Shown here one piece after another: positions 1-6,235 of a stretch of DNA of 15,214 nt; position 1 is the stretch's first letter; every line of letters begins with the position of its first letter. The stretch spans positions 1-15,214 of the forward strand of contig CANRGU010000023.1 of the NCBI GenBank assembly GCA_947630255.1, in the 5' to 3' direction. The notes beneath the pieces are model-generated. The model was not told the origin of the DNA. It searched no databases and saw nothing but the letters and a program-made list of their open reading frames with translations. Made by a program: the position numbers and the translations under genes. This DNA comes from an uncultured Clostridia bacterium (GTDB taxonomy: Bacteria > Bacillota > Clostridia > TANB77 > CAG-508).

Positions 1-409
1 CTTTTATTGCAAGTTTTACTGCTCCTTCTTTTGGTTTAACTCCTTTTGCCATACCATTTCTTGTTCCTTCTGGGAAAATTAATAATAGTTCGTTATTTTT
101 TAGCAGTTTAAGTGATATTTTCATACTTTCCATTGACTTACTGTCTTTTTTTACAGGATATACTCCAAATATATATGCTAAAAATTTTACAAACCAATTT
201 TTAAATAGGCTTTCTTTTGCAAGTACATTTATTTTTCTTTTGTTATTTAGAATTATAACTGCTGAATCAAATGCATGAACATGATTTGCACATAATAAAG
301 CTCCTTTGCCCTTTTCTATGTTTTCTAATCCTACAGTTTTTGGTCTGTATACTATTACTATCAATAAATTTAATACAAATTTTACTATATGCCTTAAAAT
401 TTCTTTCAT
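1..409 (-). CDS. plsC: 1-acyl-sn-glycerol-3-phosphate acyltransferase (PlsC family), 3' end cut by the window
   Basis: Reading the minus strand from the ATG at 409 gives 136 residues with no stop before the window edge, so the C-terminus is missing. The family transfers an acyl chain to the sn-2 position of lysophosphatidic acid, making phosphatidic acid at the inner face of the membrane. Both catalytic blocks are visible: the HX4D box NHVHAFD (His43 to Asp48) and the phosphate-binding box FPEGTRN (about 112-118). Residues 8-21 are hydrophobic and fit an N-terminal membrane anchor. The start is supported by AGGAG a few bases upstream. That site lies directly after the TAG stop of cmk, with 11 bases between stop and ATG, so the two genes are almost certainly co-transcribed and translationally close. 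A cmk-plsC order is common in clostridia, often followed by ispH. Family assignment is firm; the exact acyl donor is not visible. Confidence 0.93.
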   Translation of the reverse strand, partial: MKEILRHIVKFVLNLLIVIVYRPKTVGLENIEKGKGALLCANHVHAFDSAVIILNNKRKINVLAKESLFKNWFVKFLAYIFGVYPVKKDSKSMESMKISLKLLKNNELLLIFPEGTRNGMAKGVKPKEGAVKLAIK

Positions 410-420
410 ATGTGTCTCCT

Positions 421-1089
421 CTATTTCCTCTTAATTTTTATTATATCAATTATTTTTTCTACGACTTCATCTATAGTTAAACTTGTTGTATCAACTACTA
501 TGCTGTCTTCTGCTACTTTTAATGCTCCAACTTCTTTAGATTTATCATTTTCATCTCTTTTTTTTATGTTTTCATAGACTTCTTCATAAGTCATATCTAT
601 GTTTTTTTCTTGATTTTCTTTAAATCTTCTTTTTGCTCTTTCTTCTATACTTGCATCTAGATATATTTTTACATCAGCATTTGGAAATACATATGTGCAA
701 ATATCTCTTCCTTCCATTATAATGTCTTTTCCTTCTGCAAGTTTTCTTTGCATATCTACCATTAAAAATCTTACTTCTTTTATTGAAGATACTTGTGATA
801 CTATTTTTGTAACTTCTTTTGAGCGAATGTCTTGTGTAACATTTATATCATTTAAAAATACTATATCTCCATTTGGAGTATTATCAATTCTTATCTTTAT
901 ATTTTTCGCTACTTCTATTATTTTATTTGTATCGTCTAATTGTATTCCTTGTTTTAAAACTTCTAATGCTACACATCTATATGTGATTCCTGTGTCTATA
1001 TTAATTAGTCCTAACTTATTTGCTACTCTTTTTGTTACAGTTCCCTTACCACTACCTGCTGGTCCATCAATTCCTACTATAAAGCTCAT
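421..1089 (-). CDS. cmk: cytidylate kinase
   Basis: A 222-residue protein, the normal length for bacterial CMP kinase, which phosphorylates CMP and dCMP to the diphosphates using ATP in the cytoplasm. It opens with the P-loop GPAGSGKG (9-16). An acceptor-site segment DTGITYR (32-38) corresponds to the usual DTGAMYR, and MEGRDICTYVFP (125-136) corresponds to the family block GRDIGTVVFP. The LID-region block RDENDKSKEVGAL (178-190) keeps Arg178, Asp179 and Asp182, but the usual later Arg is Lys185 and the usual Pro is Ala189. The ATG overlaps the TGA of the upstream gene by four bases (ATGA, 1086-1089), the signature of translational coupling. A strong GGAGGA site lies inside the end of that upstream gene. 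It is the middle gene of the operon, with plsC following 11 bases later. Confidence 0.96.
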   Translation of the reverse strand: MSFIVGIDGPAGSGKGTVTKRVANKLGLINIDTGITYRCVALEVLKQGIQLDDTNKIIEVAKNIKIRIDNTPNGDIVFLNDINVTQDIRSKEVTKIVSQVSSIKEVRFLMVDMQRKLAEGKDIIMEGRDICTYVFPNADVKIYLDASIEERAKRRFKENQEKNIDMTYEEVYENIKKRDENDKSKEVGALKVAEDSIVVDTTSLTIDEVVEKIIDIIKIKRK

Positions 1090-1952
1090 TTATTATCCTC
1101 CTCCGGAACGTATATTCCTTTTGCTACTATGTCTAATGTATCTACATTCATTGCAGTTAAATTTTCTATTTCTTTTTTACATTTCTTTTTAAAGCTTTTT
1201 AATTCTTCAACTATATTGTATCCATATACTATTACAACTTCTATGTATATATTAATTCCTTCTTGATTTTCATTTTTATCAATTCTTGCTCTGTTTATTC
1301 TGTGTATTGAATTTGTTTTTTTACCTAAATATTCTATTATTTGTCTAAATACTGTATCTGATATTTTGAAGTTGCCTAAATAACTAAATGTTGGTCTTAT
1401 AATAGATTTTTCTGATATATATGGAGTAGAATCTTTTCCTTTATATTTAAAAATTTGAAGTGGATCTAATATAAATCCTGAAAAATCTTTTTTTATTTCG
1501 AATGTAGGTACTGGAATTACATGTTTTCCTTGTGTTTGTCTAATTCTTCTTGCTTCTGCCATTTCTTCTTCTGTTGCAACATCATTTATATATATTGTTT
1601 CTGTAAATTCTGGAAGTCCTAAGTTTTCTCTAATTTTTTCTACCATGTTGTCTGATGTACCTAAAATTAATATACTTTCTGGTCTGTATTTAAAAAATGC
1701 TTTTTTTATCTCTCTTGCTTCTTCTGAATTGTTAAACAATGCTTTTTTTACAGTTTCGATTTTTGTTGCGGCTTTTTTTGCGGAAATTCCTGCTACGACT
1801 TCATTTTCTTTTATTAGAAGTCCATCATCAATTATAAATTTTATGCCTCTTTCACTTGCAACCATTTGGGCTCTATAGCTTTTTCCTGTTCCCGATGGTC
1901 CTACAAAAGCATATGTTTTTATCATACTATCTAGAATTTTATCAATTATCAT
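1086..1952 (-). CDS. P-loop NTPase fused to a C-terminal Asp23-like domain; function unknown
   Basis: A 288-residue protein I do not recognise as a named gene. Residues 12-25 hold a beta-strand and a clear Walker A motif, GPSGTGKS (18-25). An acidic IDD follows a hydrophobic strand at 39-43, and ILILGTSD (94-101) looks like a core strand of a kinase or AAA-like fold. The C-terminal third (about 191-282) resembles the Asp23/Gls24 (alkaline-shock protein) fold. It has an opening YLGNFKIS, a central strand ending VIVYGYNIVEE, an amphipathic helix (KSFKKKCKKEIENLT), and a closing strand NVDTLDIVAKGIYV. There is no signal peptide or membrane segment, so it is probably cytoplasmic. It is the first gene of the operon with cmk and plsC, overlapping cmk by four bases. 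GGAG nine bases upstream supports the ATG at 1952; Met10 is a possible alternative start. I infer a regulatory or envelope-linked NTPase. The domain calls come from pattern similarity only. Confidence 0.7.
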   Translation of the reverse strand: MIIDKILDSMIKTYAFVGPSGTGKSYRAQMVASERGIKFIIDDGLLIKENEVVAGISAKKAATKIETVKKALFNNSEEAREIKKAFFKYRPESILILGTSDNMVEKIRENLGLPEFTETIYINDVATEEEMAEARRIRQTQGKHVIPVPTFEIKKDFSGFILDPLQIFKYKGKDSTPYISEKSIIRPTFSYLGNFKISDTVFRQIIEYLGKKTNSIHRINRARIDKNENQEGINIYIEVVIVYGYNIVEELKSFKKKCKKEIENLTAMNVDTLDIVAKGIYVPEEDNK

Positions 1953-1972
1953 AATTATTCACTCCGATTTGA

Positions 1973-2001
1973 ATTATATCATTACATTAAATTTTTAGCA
2001 A
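1973..2001 (-). promoter_or_regulatory. sigma-A promoter of the P-loop/Asp23-cmk-plsC operon
   Basis: On the minus strand, TTGCTA (1996-2001) and TATAAT (1973-1978) are separated by exactly 17 bases. A TG one base before the -10 makes it an extended -10 (TGATATAAT). It lies about 20 bases upstream of the start codon at 1952, so the leader is very short. The -35 sits directly beside the T-tract of the preceding gene's terminator. Confidence 0.75.
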
Positions 2002-2002
2002 T

Positions 2003-2030
2003 AAAAAAAGATATCAAAAGATATCTTTTT
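2003..2030 (-). terminator. intrinsic terminator of the 2041-3282 glycosyltransferase gene
   Basis: The arms GATATC (2010-2015) and GATATC (2020-2025) are extended by A/T pairs to an 11-bp stem around a four-base loop. On the minus strand it ends in seven T residues (2003-2009). It starts 11 bases after the stop of the glycosyltransferase gene. The stem is AT-rich, but the position and U-tract are right for an intrinsic terminator. Confidence 0.8.
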
Positions 2031-2040
2031 ATTGATATTT

Positions 2041-3282
2041 TTAGACATTTACTTTGTTGTTTAAATCATCTACTTTTACACTTCTTGTATGTTCGATTTT
2101 TGTCCAAGTTGTGTCTGGTTTTATTAATGCTTTTATATTAATTAATATCCATGAACCTAAGAATAATGGATAACAAAGTATTCCTTTTATCATCGGTTTT
2201 ATTGGCCTTTTATCTAACCATAATATAAGAATTGCTGTAAGTGGTGGTAGTAAGAATGTTGCTCCTAAATATTTTAAATAATTCCATACTAATGCTGCTG
2301 TTGTCATACCATTTGCTGCATATATTATAAGATTTATAAGTAATAATCCTAACGTTATTACAAGCATTGGTATACCCATTAAATATAATAATCCATCAAA
2401 ATTCATAAGAGTTTTGTGGTCTTTTACCCCTCTTGCTAAATCTTTTAAATAATATTTAGCACATTGCAAATGTCCAACAGACCATCTCATTCTTTGATTC
2501 CAAGATTGCTTATATTCAAGAGGTTGCTCGTCATATACTATTGCATCAGTTGCCCAACCTAATTTTCTTCCTTTTGAAATATTTATTAAAGAAAACTCTA
2601 TATCTTCTGTTAATGTTTTTGTATTCCATCCTTCTTCTTTTATAAGGTCATATTTTACCATGAATCCTGTTCCGTTTAATAATGGTGATAGTCCTAAATT
2701 ATATCTTGCTAGGTGATAAAATCTGTGCATTGTCCAATAAAATAATGCATACCCTGCTGATATCCATGAGTCAGTTGGATTTTTTATATCTCTATATCCT
2801 TGGACTACTTCTTCTCCTTGACAAAGTTTTTTATTCATTGCTTTTATAAATCCAGGTGTTGCAACATTATCTGCGTCAAATACACATAAAGCATCATAGT
2901 CTGCATTTTGTTCATTCATTTTATTTAAAAACCATTGCATTGCATATCCTTTTGTTTTTTTAGTTTCATCAAATCTTTCATAAACAATAGCTCCTGCATT
3001 TCTTGCAATTTCTGCTGTGTTGTCTGTACAATTATCTGCAACAACATATATATCTAATAATTCTTTTGGATAATCTTGATTTTTTAAACTTTCTACTAAA
3101 TTTCCAACAACAGCTGCTTCGTTATGTGCAGGTATTAATGCCATAAATTTATGTTGTTTATCTACTAATAAAGGTTTATCTTTTAATTTAACTAATGAGC
3201 ATACACTTATTACAATATTATATAACCAAAATATTGTTATTACCCAAACTAATGCTTGTTGTAATATATATAAATACTCCAT
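2041..3282 (-). CDS. membrane-bound family 2 glycosyltransferase (processive, cellulose/hyaluronan/poly-GlcNAc synthase type)
   Basis: A 413-residue protein with one N-terminal membrane helix (about 10-31), a cytoplasmic GT-A domain, and three or so C-terminal helices (about 300-323, 337-357, 366-386). The catalytic set of GT2 enzymes is complete. IPAHNEA (50-56) opens the nucleotide-sugar fold, VADNCTDNT (81-89) follows, DAD (136-138) is the metal-binding motif, TED (225-227) holds the catalytic base, and QRMRW (263-267) is the Q-x-x-R-W motif of processive synthases. The family polymerises a sugar from a UDP-sugar and may thread the product across the membrane; the sugar used here cannot be read from the sequence. 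GGAGAGG upstream supports the ATG at 3282. The gene stands alone between its own promoter and terminator, with no visible deacetylase, export or PilZ partner. A single-sugar transferase role is possible but less likely given Q-x-x-R-W. Confidence 0.88.
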   Translation of the reverse strand: MEYLYILQQALVWVITIFWLYNIVISVCSLVKLKDKPLLVDKQHKFMALIPAHNEAAVVGNLVESLKNQDYPKELLDIYVVADNCTDNTAEIARNAGAIVYERFDETKKTKGYAMQWFLNKMNEQNADYDALCVFDADNVATPGFIKAMNKKLCQGEEVVQGYRDIKNPTDSWISAGYALFYWTMHRFYHLARYNLGLSPLLNGTGFMVKYDLIKEEGWNTKTLTEDIEFSLINISKGRKLGWATDAIVYDEQPLEYKQSWNQRMRWSVGHLQCAKYYLKDLARGVKDHKTLMNFDGLLYLMGIPMLVITLGLLLINLIIYAANGMTTAALVWNYLKYLGATFLLPPLTAILILWLDKRPIKPMIKGILCYPLFLGSWILINIKALIKPDTTWTKIEHTRSVKVDDLNNKVNV

Positions 3283-3351
3283 TTTTTACCTCTCCTATTT
3301 TTATTTATAAATAATTTATCTCTCTATATATTTTATTTAGACATCTTTTTT

Positions 3352-3380
3352 ATTATACTACTTTTTGATTCTTTTTGCAA
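3352..3380 (-). promoter_or_regulatory. sigma-A promoter of the 2041-3282 glycosyltransferase gene
   Basis: On the minus strand, TTGCAA (3375-3380) and a consensus TATAAT (3352-3357) are separated by exactly 17 bases, about 70 bases upstream of the start at 3282. The 5' leader is AT-rich, and I see no stable hairpin in it. Confidence 0.8.
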
Positions 3381-3387
3381 TATTTTT

Positions 3388-3429
3388 TAAATTTTAAGGG
3401 CTAACACTTAAGTTAGCCCTTAAAATTTA
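3388..3429 (-). terminator. long hairpin over the pnp stop codon; terminator or 3'-end stabiliser
   Basis: GGGCTAAC and GTTAGCCC form a core stem (3398-3405 with 3412-3419) around a six-base loop. A/T pairs extend it to about 18 bp, running into the TAA of pnp. The minus-strand tail has a few T residues (TTAAAATTTAAAAAA) but no continuous U-tract. It may therefore work as a weak terminator or as a barrier to 3' exonucleases. The glycosyltransferase promoter lies just downstream (3352-3380). Confidence 0.6.
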
Positions 3430-5544
3430 CTCTTCTACTTCTTCTATTCCTAATCCTTTTTTAGTTAAACTAATTTTTCCTTGACTGTCTATATCTAAAA
3501 CTTTTACTAGGAATGTATCTCCTTCCTTTATTACGTCTTCAATTTTTTCAATTCTTTTTTCTGATATTTTAGAAATATGAAGTAAACCTTCTTTTCCACC
3601 ACCTAGATCCATAAATGCTCCAAATGGCATTAATTTTGTAACTGTTCCTTCATAAATTTCTCCTACTTCTATTTCTCTTGTTATGTTTTCTATAAGTTTT
3701 TGTGCTTTTTTGGCTTTTTCTGCATCTTCAGTATAGATGAACACTCTTCCGTCTTCTTCGATATCTATTTTTACACCAGTTTCATCAATTATTTTATTAA
3801 TTGTTTCTCCGCCTTTTCCAATTACATCTTTTATTTTGTCTGGATTTATAGACATTGTTGTTATTTTTGGTGCGTATTTAGATAATTCTTTTCTTGGCTC
3901 AGCAATTTGTTTTAGCATTATTTCATCTAATATATATTGTCTTGCTTTTCTTGTTCTTGCGAAAGCATCTTCTATTATTTTGTATGTTAATCCATCAACT
4001 TTTATATCAACTTGTATTGCTGTGATTCCGTTTTTTGTTCCACCAACTTTAAAGTCCATATCTCCAAAGAAATCTTCTAATCCTTGGATATCTGTAAGCA
4101 TTACATAGTCGTCTGGATTATCTGGATTTGATACAAGTCCTGTTGAAATACCTGCTACTGGGTTTTTAATTGGAACGCCTGCATCCATTAATGCTAAAGT
4201 GCTTCCACATATACTTGCTTGTGATGTAGATCCATTTGATGATAACACTTCTGATACTACTCTTATTGCATAAGGAAATTCTTCTTCTGATGGAATTACT
4301 GGAACTAATGCTCTTTCTGCTAAAGCTCCATGTCCGATTTCTCTTCTTCCTGGTCCACGAGATGGTTTTGCTTCACCTACACTGTATGAAGGGAAATTGT
4401 ATTGATGCATATATCTTTTACTTTCTTCTTCATCTAATCCATCTAATTTTTGTTCTTCATTTACCATTCCAAGTGTTGCAACTGATAATACTTGAGTTTG
4501 TCCCCTTGTGAATAATGCACTACCATGTGTTCTTGGAAGTAATCCAACTTCGCAAGAAAGTGGTCTTATTTCGTCAATTGCTCTTCCGTCTGGTCTTTTA
4601 TGTTCTTCAAAAATCATTTTTCTAACGCATTTTTTCTCTAATTTGTATAAGCTATCTGCTATATCTTGTTTTATTTCTTCTGCTTTTTCTTCTCCATATT
4701 TTTCTACATAATATGCAGTAACATCTTCTGCTAATTTATCCATGTTAGCGTCTCTTATTTCTTTATCTTGAGCTTGTACATCTTTATACATTCTTTCTTC
4801 GAAATTGTTTTCAATTTCTTCATATATTTCATGGTCTACTTCAAATGATTTGTATTCCATTTTTGGTTTTCCAATTTCAGCTTTTATTTGTGATATAAAA
4901 TCACATATTTTTTTGATTTCTTCATGTCCTCTTTTTATAGCTTCTAACATTAAGCTATCAGGTATTTCATTTGCGCCTGCTTCTATCATTGCTATTTTTT
5001 CTTTTGTTCCAGCAACTGTTAATGTTAAATCTGTTTTTGCTCTTTGTGCTACTGTTGGATTTATAACAATTTCTCCATCAACTAAACCTACTGCTACTGA
5101 ACCTGTTGGTCCTCCAAATGGTATATCTGATATTGAAAGTGCTGCTGATGATCCTATCATTGCACATACTTCTGGTGAGTTGTCTGGGTCAACTGATAAT
5201 ACTGTCGCAACAACACATACATCATTTCTAAAATCTTTTGGGAATAAAGGTCTTATTGGTCTATCAATAACTCTTGATGTAAGTATTGCTTTATCTGTTG
5301 GTTTTCCTTCTCTTTTTTGAAAACTTCCTGGTATTTTTCCTACTGAATATAACTTTTCTTCATAATCTACTGATAAAGGGAAAAAGTCAATCCCTTCTCT
5401 TGGTTCTTTTGATGCTGTAACGTTTACCATTACAACTGTTTCTCCGTATCTAACTAATACGTTTGCATTTGCAAGTTCTGCCATTTTTCCTGTTTCAATT
5501 GTTAATGTTCTTCCTGCAAGTTCCATTGAATATGTTTTAAACAT
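3427..5544 (-). CDS. pnp: polyribonucleotide nucleotidyltransferase (PNPase)
   Basis: A 705-residue protein of normal PNPase length. The enzyme degrades RNA from the 3' end with phosphate, releasing nucleoside diphosphates, as a trimer that often joins the degradosome. The N-terminal RNase PH domain carries PREGIDFFPLSVDYEE and DRPIRPLFP. A helical linker covers roughly 240-310. The second RNase PH domain carries the phosphate-binding GPGRREIGHGALAERAL and the metal-binding strand GITAIQVDIKVDGL. A KH domain follows (about 562-622, with GKGG at 576-579), then an S1 domain (about 628-698, GEIYEGTVTKLMPFGAF). A strong AGGAGG site eight bases or so upstream fixes the ATG at 5544. It follows rpsO in the order found in many bacteria, after a 241-base spacer containing hairpins, so part of its expression may come from read-through of the rpsO unit. 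Confidence 0.98.
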   Translation of the reverse strand: MFKTYSMELAGRTLTIETGKMAELANANVLVRYGETVVMVNVTASKEPREGIDFFPLSVDYEEKLYSVGKIPGSFQKREGKPTDKAILTSRVIDRPIRPLFPKDFRNDVCVVATVLSVDPDNSPEVCAMIGSSAALSISDIPFGGPTGSVAVGLVDGEIVINPTVAQRAKTDLTLTVAGTKEKIAMIEAGANEIPDSLMLEAIKRGHEEIKKICDFISQIKAEIGKPKMEYKSFEVDHEIYEEIENNFEERMYKDVQAQDKEIRDANMDKLAEDVTAYYVEKYGEEKAEEIKQDIADSLYKLEKKCVRKMIFEEHKRPDGRAIDEIRPLSCEVGLLPRTHGSALFTRGQTQVLSVATLGMVNEEQKLDGLDEEESKRYMHQYNFPSYSVGEAKPSRGPGRREIGHGALAERALVPVIPSEEEFPYAIRVVSEVLSSNGSTSQASICGSTLALMDAGVPIKNPVAGISTGLVSNPDNPDDYVMLTDIQGLEDFFGDMDFKVGGTKNGITAIQVDIKVDGLTYKIIEDAFARTRKARQYILDEIMLKQIAEPRKELSKYAPKITTMSINPDKIKDVIGKGGETINKIIDETGVKIDIEEDGRVFIYTEDAEKAKKAQKLIENITREIEVGEIYEGTVTKLMPFGAFMDLGGGKEGLLHISKISEKRIEKIEDVIKEGDTFLVKVLDIDSQGKISLTKKGLGIEEVEE

Positions 5545-5656
5545 AAATTTTCCTCCTTAATTTAGAAGTTAGAGATTAGAACTTATTTTATATAATCAAT
5601 AACTTCAATATGATAATCTATTATAATTAAGATAATTTTTATATGAATGTAACCTC

Positions 5657-5690
5657 TAAAATATGTTTAGTTATCTATAAGCATATTTTA
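5657..5690 (-). promoter_or_regulatory. hairpin in the rpsO-pnp spacer; possible processing site
   Basis: TAAAATATG (5657-5665) pairs with CATATTTTA (5682-5690). Across one mismatch the pairing continues with three more pairs, giving a 13-bp arm and an eight-base loop. It lies about 115 bases upstream of pnp. In Escherichia coli the pnp leader contains a double-stranded element cut by RNase III for autoregulation; whether this one acts the same way is only an inference. A TATAAT on the minus strand at 5620-5625 has only a weak -35 (TTCATA, 16-base spacing), so a pnp-specific promoter is uncertain. Confidence 0.4.
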
Positions 5691-5757
5691 CAAGCTACTC
5701 TTCATATTTTTAATTATCTTTTTATAACCTAATTTTTTAATTATATTTCATAGTTAA

Positions 5758-5780
5758 GGGCGGAAAAAATCCGCCCCCCC
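5758..5780 (-). terminator. GC-rich hairpin after rpsO (partial terminator or processing hairpin)
   Basis: GGGCGGA (5758-5764) and TCCGCCC (5770-5776) form a perfect 7-bp stem with a five-base loop, beginning five bases after the rpsO stop. It is one of the few strongly GC-rich elements in the window. A run of seven C residues (5774-5780 on the plus strand) borders the stem. The minus-strand tail begins TTAACTATG, so the U-tract is poor and termination is probably incomplete, which would let transcription reach pnp. Confidence 0.6.
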
Positions 5781-5785
5781 TAATA

Positions 5786-6049
5786 TTATTTTCTTAAATT
5801 TAGTTTTTCAACTATTTCTCTATATTTAGGTAAATCTTTTTTTGCTAAATAGTTAAGTAAATTTCTTCTTTTACCTACCATTTGTAAAAGTCCACGTCTT
5901 GAATGGTTATCTTTTGTATGAACTTTTAAATGTTCTGTTAATTCATTAATTCTTTCTGTTAATAATGCTATTTGAACTTCTGATGAACCTGTATCATTTT
6001 CGTCCCTTTTAAAAGTATTAATGATTTCTTGTTTTCTTTCCTTTGTCAT
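5786..6049 (-). CDS. rpsO: 30S ribosomal protein S15
   Basis: An 87-residue protein, close to the 88-89 typical of bacterial S15, which binds 16S rRNA at a three-way junction early in assembly of the small-subunit platform. The family signature is plain: DTGSSEVQIALLTERI (about 19-34), then LTEHLKVHTKDNHSRRGL (about 37-54) with the His-Thr/Asp-Asn-His-Ser rRNA-contacting block, and the basic tail VGKRRNLLNYL. GGAGGG upstream supports the ATG at 6049. It has a strong promoter of its own, a roughly 95-base leader containing a stem, and a GC-rich hairpin directly after the stop, with pnp next downstream. Confidence 0.98.
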   Translation of the reverse strand: MTKERKQEIINTFKRDENDTGSSEVQIALLTERINELTEHLKVHTKDNHSRRGLLQMVGKRRNLLNYLAKKDLPKYREIVEKLNLRK

Positions 6050-6078
6050 TATTTTTCCCTCCTATTTTTTTAATATGC

Positions 6079-6117
6079 CTTAAGCTGAAGCTAAAGTCGG
6101 ATATTCTATAGCTTAAG
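6079..6117 (-). promoter_or_regulatory. rpsO leader stem, candidate S15 autoregulatory structure
   Basis: CTTAAGCT (6079-6086) pairs perfectly with AGCTTAAG (6110-6117) in the rpsO 5' leader, enclosing 23 bases that could hold a further small stem. A second small hairpin, GTTC/GAAC, is closer to the promoter. S15 represses its own mRNA through leader structures in several bacteria, with unrelated folds in different groups. The position fits that role, but I cannot match this stem to a known class. Confidence 0.45.
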
Positions 6118-6149
6118 TAAAAGGTAATGTTCTTTATTTGAACAGAAAT

Positions 6150-6178
6150 ATTTTACTATATTTATCCAAAAATTGCAA
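6150..6178 (-). promoter_or_regulatory. sigma-A promoter of rpsO(-pnp)
   Basis: On the minus strand, TTGCAA (6173-6178) and TAAAAT (6150-6155) are separated by exactly 17 bases, about 100 bases upstream of the rpsO start. The spacing leaves a leader of roughly 95 bases that includes the stem at 6079-6117. Confidence 0.78.
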
Positions 6179-6235
6179 GTTTTTTTGAAAAAATCCATAA
6201 AATATTAACTTATATAATATGATGTATATATTTTT

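Noticed and set aside
695..1192. Plus-strand open frame of 165 residues
   Set aside because: It is antisense to cmk and the upstream gene, has low-complexity Phe/Ser/Ile composition, and has no ribosome binding site or recognisable domain.
4805..5320. Plus-strand open frame of 171 residues inside pnp
   Set aside because: It is the reverse complement shadow of a highly conserved PNPase region; its Ser/Ile-rich composition is that of antisense reading.
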